Shown here: piece after piece, positions 49,116-52,059 of the stretch
Numbering within the stretch: the first letter of the stretch is position 1
How the letters are laid out: each line of letters begins with the position of its first letter
Source: Pseudogemmobacter humi
GTDB taxonomy: Bacteria; Pseudomonadota; Alphaproteobacteria; Rhodobacterales; Rhodobacteraceae
Reading direction: 5' to 3'
Length of the DNA stretch: 52,059 nt
NCBI RefSeq assembly: GCF_900609055.1
Contig: NZ_UXAW01000085.1
Coordinates: 1 to 52,059, forward strand
Program-made: the position numbers and the translations under genes
The notes under the pieces: generated by a model
Database searches by the model: none
The model's input: only the letters and a program-made list of their open reading frames with translations
What the model was told of the DNA's origin: nothing

Positions 49116-49201
49116 TTGACGCCCCACCTTGCGAAGATCGACCAGGACGCGGCCACCGCCCCGCCGTCAGCGGTCAGCAGATCTGGAAAATGGCTGATCA
49201 A
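49112..49201 (-). CDS. Micro-ORF, 29 residues, overlapping Rz1-like stop
   Basis: TTG 49201 overlaps the stop codon of the Rz1-like gene (TTGA), with GGGGTG 4 bases upstream. The short peptide begins MISHFPDLLTADGG and ends ARWGVK, its stop overlapping the next micro-ORF start. Coding status is inferred from coupling only. Confidence 0.35.
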   Translation of the reverse strand: MISHFPDLLTADGGAVAASWSIFARWGVK

Positions 49202-49401
49202 TCGCACCCCGCGTCGATCAGCGCGATCAGCCGGGCCCCGGTGACCACCGCCCGGTCATCCGCCGAATCCGCCAGGGCCGCCGCATGATCGGTGCGCGCC
49301 TCCCGCGAACCATCGCAGAGCGCATCACCGCTGGTTTGCGTCCCGTTCACGCAGCCAGCGACGAGCAGCGTCAGGGTCATTGCCGTGATCAGGCGCATCA
49401 T
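49198..49401 (-). CDS. Rz1-like outer-membrane spanin lipoprotein
   Basis: This 67-residue lipoprotein (lipobox LLVAGC, Cys about residue 17) has a charged/Ala-rich mature part. Its first 77 bases overlap the 3' end of the preceding membrane-protein gene in another frame, as in phage Rz/Rz1 pairs. ATG 49401 follows GGAAAGGA. It would act as o-spanin to fuse the membranes at lysis; sequence itself is not diagnostic. Confidence 0.65.
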   Translation of the reverse strand: MMRLITAMTLTLLVAGCVNGTQTSGDALCDGSREARTDHAAALADSADDRAVVTGARLIALIDAGCD

Positions 49402-49561
49402 CCATTCCTTTCCGGGTTTTCGCATAGCGTTCTGCGGCCTCCAGCGCCGTCTCTTGCCGCGCTGACGCCCTGCCCCGCCACCACGCAACGGCAAGGGCGG
49501 CGATCACCGCCCCTGCGCCGGCCAGCCAGCCGGAGAATTCGGTGAAAATCCATGTCAACAT
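49325..49561 (-). CDS. Rz-like inner-membrane spanin
   Basis: This 78-residue protein has one N-terminal membrane helix (WLAGAGAVIAALAVAWW) followed by a charged coiled-coil-like tail (RASARQETALEAAERYAKTRK). ATG 49561 has GGAGCGAGA upstream and overlaps the preceding gene's end. Topology, size and overlap with the lipoprotein gene suggest i-spanin of a phage lysis module. Confidence 0.65.
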   Translation of the reverse strand: MLTWIFTEFSGWLAGAGAVIAALAVAWWRGRASARQETALEAAERYAKTRKGMDDAPDHGNDPDAARRWLRERDANQR

Positions 49562-49920
49562 TTCTCGCTCCAATCCGGCAGATCCACGGTCTGGCCAGCG
49601 AGAGCATGGGTGCAGTCGCCCAGGAACTGGATGCGTCCGTCCGTCACGAAGCTGTGGCAGCACAGACAGTCGCATGGCCAATCCGGATCACCGGATCTGT
49701 CGCAATGCTTGCCGTTCGGCTGGACAAAATGGCCGCTCTGAACGAGGATCGACGGGGTGAAGGTTGGCGCATCCCCGCTTCCATTCCATCCCCACCGTGG
49801 CCCCGACCCATTCCCGACCGTCACACGATGGGTCTCGTTGCAGCCAGGACAGCGGAATGCCAGGCTACCATCGGTAAGGCGGTTGAGTTTTGTGCCAACA
49901 AGAATTGTCACGTCGCCCAT
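49555..49920 (-). CDS. Phage protein, DUF6527-like zinc-binding
   Basis: The 121-residue protein has Cys pairs CPGC (about residues 24-27) and a CDCLCC cluster (about 83-88), suggesting metal binding, and the WNGSGDAPTFTPSIL segment common in small phage proteins annotated DUF6527. Function is unknown. It lies between the holin-like and Rz-like genes and overlaps the latter. Confidence 0.7.
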   Translation of the reverse strand: MGDVTILVGTKLNRLTDGSLAFRCPGCNETHRVTVGNGSGPRWGWNGSGDAPTFTPSILVQSGHFVQPNGKHCDRSGDPDWPCDCLCCHSFVTDGRIQFLGDCTHALAGQTVDLPDWSEKC

Positions 49921-50093
49921 CCGAACCTCCGGGCAAGCGCATAGGCGCCCTCGGTCAGGGCTCCGATGCCTGCGCCGATCAGCAGCACCAGATCCGGCTC
50001 TGCCGCGGCCGCCTCGGGCGGGCTGAACAGGCCATAGGCGACCAGCGCGCCCGCGATGTAGCGCGCGAGGATACGAGAGAGGGGAGCGATCAT
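49908..50093 (-). CDS. Holin-like small membrane protein
   Basis: The 61-residue protein has two hydrophobic helices (ARYIAGALVAYGLFS; DLVLLIGAGIGALTEGAYALA) with a short loop. ATG 50093 follows GGAGGTCCAA and overlaps the stop of the endolysin gene (ATGA). Its position directly after the endolysin supports a holin role, which is inference. Confidence 0.65.
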   Translation of the reverse strand: MIAPLSRILARYIAGALVAYGLFSPPEAAAAEPDLVLLIGAGIGALTEGAYALARRFGWAT

Positions 50094-50665
50094 TTGGACC
50101 TCCAGAGCAGGTTGCTGATGATTTCGACGATGCGGGCCAGCCAGCCCGGCTGGGTCGCGGCGGCCGGTGCGGCCGTGGTGCGTCGGGCGGTCCTGACCCG
50201 CTCGCGGATCAGATCGCCCACCGCCAGCGGATCGCCGGGCTGCGTCATGCCGGGCAGCCAGGTGATGTCCCATTTGCCGCGCTGCGCGATGCCCAGCGTG
50301 GGCTGCACCTCGGCATGGGTCAGCACCGTCTCGCGTGTCACCGGGATCTGATACTGGTCGCAGAGCGCAACCAGCAGGTGCGTCAGCGCGGCTTCCTGCG
50401 CGGCGGTGATCGGCGCAGAGCCGGGCTTGAACGGCCGCTCCTGCGCGCCCGCCATCGCCGCCAGCGCCACGCCGATACTGCCGGTGTTGCAGTTGAGCGT
50501 GTGGGCAGCATAGGCACCGGGTTTCAGCGGCCCGGCGTTCGCCCGGACCGGATGCAGCCCGCTATGCAGTTCCCCGGATCCATCGAGGATCAGGTGATAG
50601 TGTTCCTTGTCGAGGCCGGTCGGCTTGTGAGGCCCGCCGGTCCAGTGGATGATGATGCGCTTCAT
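50090..50665 (-). CDS. Phage endolysin, N-acetylmuramoyl-L-alanine amidase
   Basis: The 191-residue protein belongs to the amidase_2/PGRP fold: IIIHWTGGPHKP at the start (first zinc His), YHLILDGSG, and later VLTHAEVQPT with another zinc His, and TWLPG. It cleaves peptidoglycan at lysis. ATG 50665 has AGGAGGCGCC upstream. The C-terminus (WLARIVEIISNLLW) is hydrophobic, perhaps a membrane anchor. Confidence 0.9.
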   Translation of the reverse strand: MKRIIIHWTGGPHKPTGLDKEHYHLILDGSGELHSGLHPVRANAGPLKPGAYAAHTLNCNTGSIGVALAAMAGAQERPFKPGSAPITAAQEAALTHLLVALCDQYQIPVTRETVLTHAEVQPTLGIAQRGKWDITWLPGMTQPGDPLAVGDLIRERVRTARRTTAAPAAATQPGWLARIVEIISNLLWRSK

Positions 50666-50745
50666 CGGCGCCTCCTGTCGCTGGACATGAAAAAGCCCGG
50701 CGCGGTGGCCGGGCGGTTTATACACACTTATTTGCGCATCAATGC

Positions 50746-50774
50746 TTGACTGTGCTGTGGAAAGTATGTATATA
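50746..50774 (+). promoter_or_regulatory. hicAB promoter
   Basis: TTGACT (50746-50751) and TATATA (50769-50774) are separated by 17 bases, with a nearby direct TATGTAT repeat that could bind HicB. The hicA ribosome binding site (AAAGGAGGGG) follows. Confidence 0.6.
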
Positions 50775-50795
50775 TGTATTCAGAAAGGAGGGGCG

Positions 50796-50984
50796 ATGGA
50801 GCTTGAGACAAACTCACGAAAGCTCCTGAAGGTTCTGAAAGAAGCGGGCTTCGAGGAAGTGTCCAAGAAGGGATCACACCTCAAACTTCGGAAAGGGGAT
50901 CGAACCGTGATCCTGCCCCACCCGAAGAAAGACCTGCCGCCCGGAACCGTCAGGAGCATCTACCAGCAGGCCGGGCTTCTTTAG
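50796..50984 (+). CDS. hicA: HicA-family mRNA interferase toxin
   Basis: The 62-residue toxin has the double-stranded-RNA-binding-like fold with SRKLLKVLKEAGFEEVSKKGSHLKLRKG, including the catalytic His in KGSH. It cleaves mRNA when not bound by HicB. ATG 50796 follows AAAGGAGGGGCG. hicB follows after 52 bases. Confidence 0.93.
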   Translation: MELETNSRKLLKVLKEAGFEEVSKKGSHLKLRKGDRTVILPHPKKDLPPGTVRSIYQQAGLL

Positions 50985-51036
50985 CCCGGTCTACCCATCG
51001 CCCCCTCCCTACGAAACAACCACACGGGCAAATGTC

Positions 51037-51438
51037 ATGCGCTACTACATCGCTATCGTTCACCAGGACGGGGACAGCGCCTTTGGCCTGACCTTCCCCG
51101 ATCTTCCCGGCTGCTTCGCCGCAGCCGATACATGGGACGCCATTCCCGCCGCCGCGACCGAAGCTCTTGATCTGTGGTTTGAAGATCAACCGGACGCTGA
51201 GCCCGCATCTCTCGACGGCCTTCGCCGTCGGAAGGACGTGGCCGAAGCCATGGCAGGTGGGGCCGTTCTTCTGCCGATCCCCTACATTCCTGCGGATACT
51301 GCGGTCGACCGTGTAAACATCACCATGGAGCGCAGCCTGCTGCGCGCCATTGACGAAACCGCCAGGGCCAGAGGGATGACCCGCTCGTCCTTCCTCGCCT
51401 CGGCCGCACGGCGGGAACTGGTCGGGGTGACGCCCTGA
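51037..51438 (+). CDS. hicB: HicB-family antitoxin
   Basis: The 133-residue antitoxin has the HicB N-terminal domain (YYIAIVHQDGDSAFGLTFPDLPGCFAAADT) and a C-terminal ribbon-helix-helix-like region (VNITMERSLLRAIDETARARGMTRSSFLASAA) that binds its own operator. It lies downstream of hicA in the usual order and ends against the convergent phage gene. The pair is oriented against the phage genes, so it was probably inserted as cargo. Confidence 0.92.
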   Translation: MRYYIAIVHQDGDSAFGLTFPDLPGCFAAADTWDAIPAAATEALDLWFEDQPDAEPASLDGLRRRKDVAEAMAGGAVLLPIPYIPADTAVDRVNITMERSLLRAIDETARARGMTRSSFLASAARRELVGVTP

Positions 51439-51690
51439 TCAATCCCGCCGCGCGAGCAGCGTCTTGATGTCCCGGCGGACCTCATCCAGCATTGCGTTGG
51501 TCGTGTCGCGTGCCTCCTTGTGCGCGCGCAGATCCTCTTCGCGTTGTCGCCAGAGCCTGCGGATCTCAGCCGCGTTGGCTTTGGTCCGCGCCTCGCCGCG
51601 CACCAGCCAGACGATCAGCGCCACCAGAGCCAGCAACTGCGCCCAGACAGCTTGAATGATGGCCAGGAGGCCGTGTGGGGTGTCAGGCAT
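51439..51690 (-). CDS. Small phage membrane protein with coiled coil
   Basis: The 83-residue protein has an N-terminal helix (AVWAQLLALVALIVWLVRG) and a charged coiled-coil (RRLWRQREEDLRAHKEARDTTNAMLDEVRRDI). AGGAGATACG precedes the ATG. Its topology resembles phage holin-accessory or DUF2730-type proteins; family assignment is tentative. Confidence 0.65.
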   Translation of the reverse strand: MPDTPHGLLAIIQAVWAQLLALVALIVWLVRGEARTKANAAEIRRLWRQREEDLRAHKEARDTTNAMLDEVRRDIKTLLARRD

Positions 51691-51727
51691 CGTATCTCCT
51701 GCGCATGAAAAAGCCCGCCGGAGCGGG

Positions 51728-51793
51728 TCAGAGTGTCATCCAGGCTGCGATCAGCCATGCGGCGAGCGGCAGGATCAGGAGCCAGCAGGCCAT
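51728..51793 (-). CDS. Possible 21-residue membrane peptide
   Basis: ATG 51793 (GAGGG 9 bases upstream) encodes a hydrophobic peptide MACWLLILPLAAWLIAAW plus MTL. It may be a small phage membrane peptide, but support is only RBS and composition. Confidence 0.3.
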   Translation of the reverse strand: MACWLLILPLAAWLIAAWMTL

Positions 51794-51922
51794 GGATCGG
51801 CCCTCACCAGCCCCAGCACGGCGAGCGCGACACCCACGTCATCACCAATGACCGCAGCGAACCGGTCGGGGTGCGTCAAGCGCCAGATGACGCAGCGCCT
51901 CCCATGCGGTGACGCGGATCAC
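51775..51922 (-). pseudogene. Possible frameshifted phage protein
   Basis: From GTG 51922 the frame reads VIRVTAWEALRHL, and a +1 shift gives THPDRFAAVIGDDVGVALAVLGLVRADP, which together look like one protein of about 48 residues. Either a programmed shift, a mutation or a sequencing error would explain it. Confidence 0.25.
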
Positions 51923-51981
51923 CAAGGCATTTGTCGCACCGCCACGCGCGCGCCAAATCTCCGCCCCGGGTCAGAGCCGGA

Positions 51982-52059
51982 TCACAGCAGCCCGGCATCG
52001 CCACAGATCAGCTGGGCGATCTGCTCATGGCCGTATTTGTTCGGATGCAGCCCGTCCAT
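51982..52059 (-). CDS. SGNH/GDSL hydrolase-like phage protein, C-terminal fragment
   Basis: Only the last 25 residues are in the window: DGLHPNKYGHEQIAQLI, the block with the catalytic Asp and His (D-x-x-H) of SGNH hydrolases. In phages such domains occur in tail or baseplate esterases. The gene begins beyond the right end. Confidence 0.7.
   Translation of the reverse strand: MDGLHPNKYGHEQIAQLICGDAGLL

Overview
The window reads as a GC-rich alphaproteobacterial chromosome, most likely a Rhodobacterales (Paracoccaceae/Rhodobacteraceae-type) member. This rests on codon bias, DUF861 cupins and TRAP transporters, an Irr-type Fur protein divergent from fabA, and tightly overlapping ATGA/TGATG gene junctions. 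The genus cannot be fixed from sequence alone. GC drops sharply between about 47.0 and 48.9 kb, where foreign DNA is evident.

Layout. (1) 1-10.6 kb, iron: the end of an NRPS with an L-serine-type adenylation code, a carrier domain and a thioesterase (EntF-like). It converges on an Fes/IroE-like esterase. Divergent from the esterase is a secreted YncE-like beta-propeller protein. Next comes a siderophore-type ABC importer (binding protein, permease, ATPase) translationally coupled to a complete TRAP transporter (DctQ, DctM, DctP). (2) 11.3-21.9 kb, selenium and formate: selD on the minus strand, then fdnG (with an in-frame UGA read as selenocysteine plus a clear SECIS hairpin), fdxH, fdnI, fdhE, selA, selB and tRNA-Sec. 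mnmH (tRNA 2-selenouridine synthase) follows at 25.5 kb. The machinery that makes selenophosphate, inserts Sec and uses it in formate dehydrogenase is thus nearly complete here. (3) 22-29.9 kb: small cupin, lipoprotein and membrane genes, a spermidine-synthase-like protein preceded by a 22-codon ORF, mnmH, katG and a lipoprotein. (4) 30.3-40.6 kb: an FAD amine oxidase/cupin pair, three glycosyltransferase-type proteins (two with unusual domain fusions), a DUF1989 protein, an entericidin-like lipoprotein, and a divergent EamA exporter/LysR pair. (5) 40.6-42.8 kb: no intact gene, but plus-strand coding-like fragments broken by frameshifts. (6) 42.8-46.0 kb: irr divergent from fabA-fabB-fabI. (7) 46.2-52.06 kb: a prophage end. 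It holds an NrdH-like glutaredoxin, an AvcD-type anti-phage dC deaminase in AT-rich DNA with a divergent 62-codon gene, and a lysis cassette (amidase endolysin, holin-like, DUF6527-like, overlapping Rz/Rz1-like spanins). A HicAB toxin-antitoxin pair sits inside it, and an SGNH-hydrolase-like tail protein is cut by the window end.

The points most worth following are the AvcD-like defence gene and its divergent partner at the prophage edge, the inverted repeat upstream of the Sec-containing formate dehydrogenase operon, the ABC plus TRAP operon in a siderophore locus, the alpha/beta-hydrolase-GT61 fusion, and several tiny ORFs with good ribosome binding sites.
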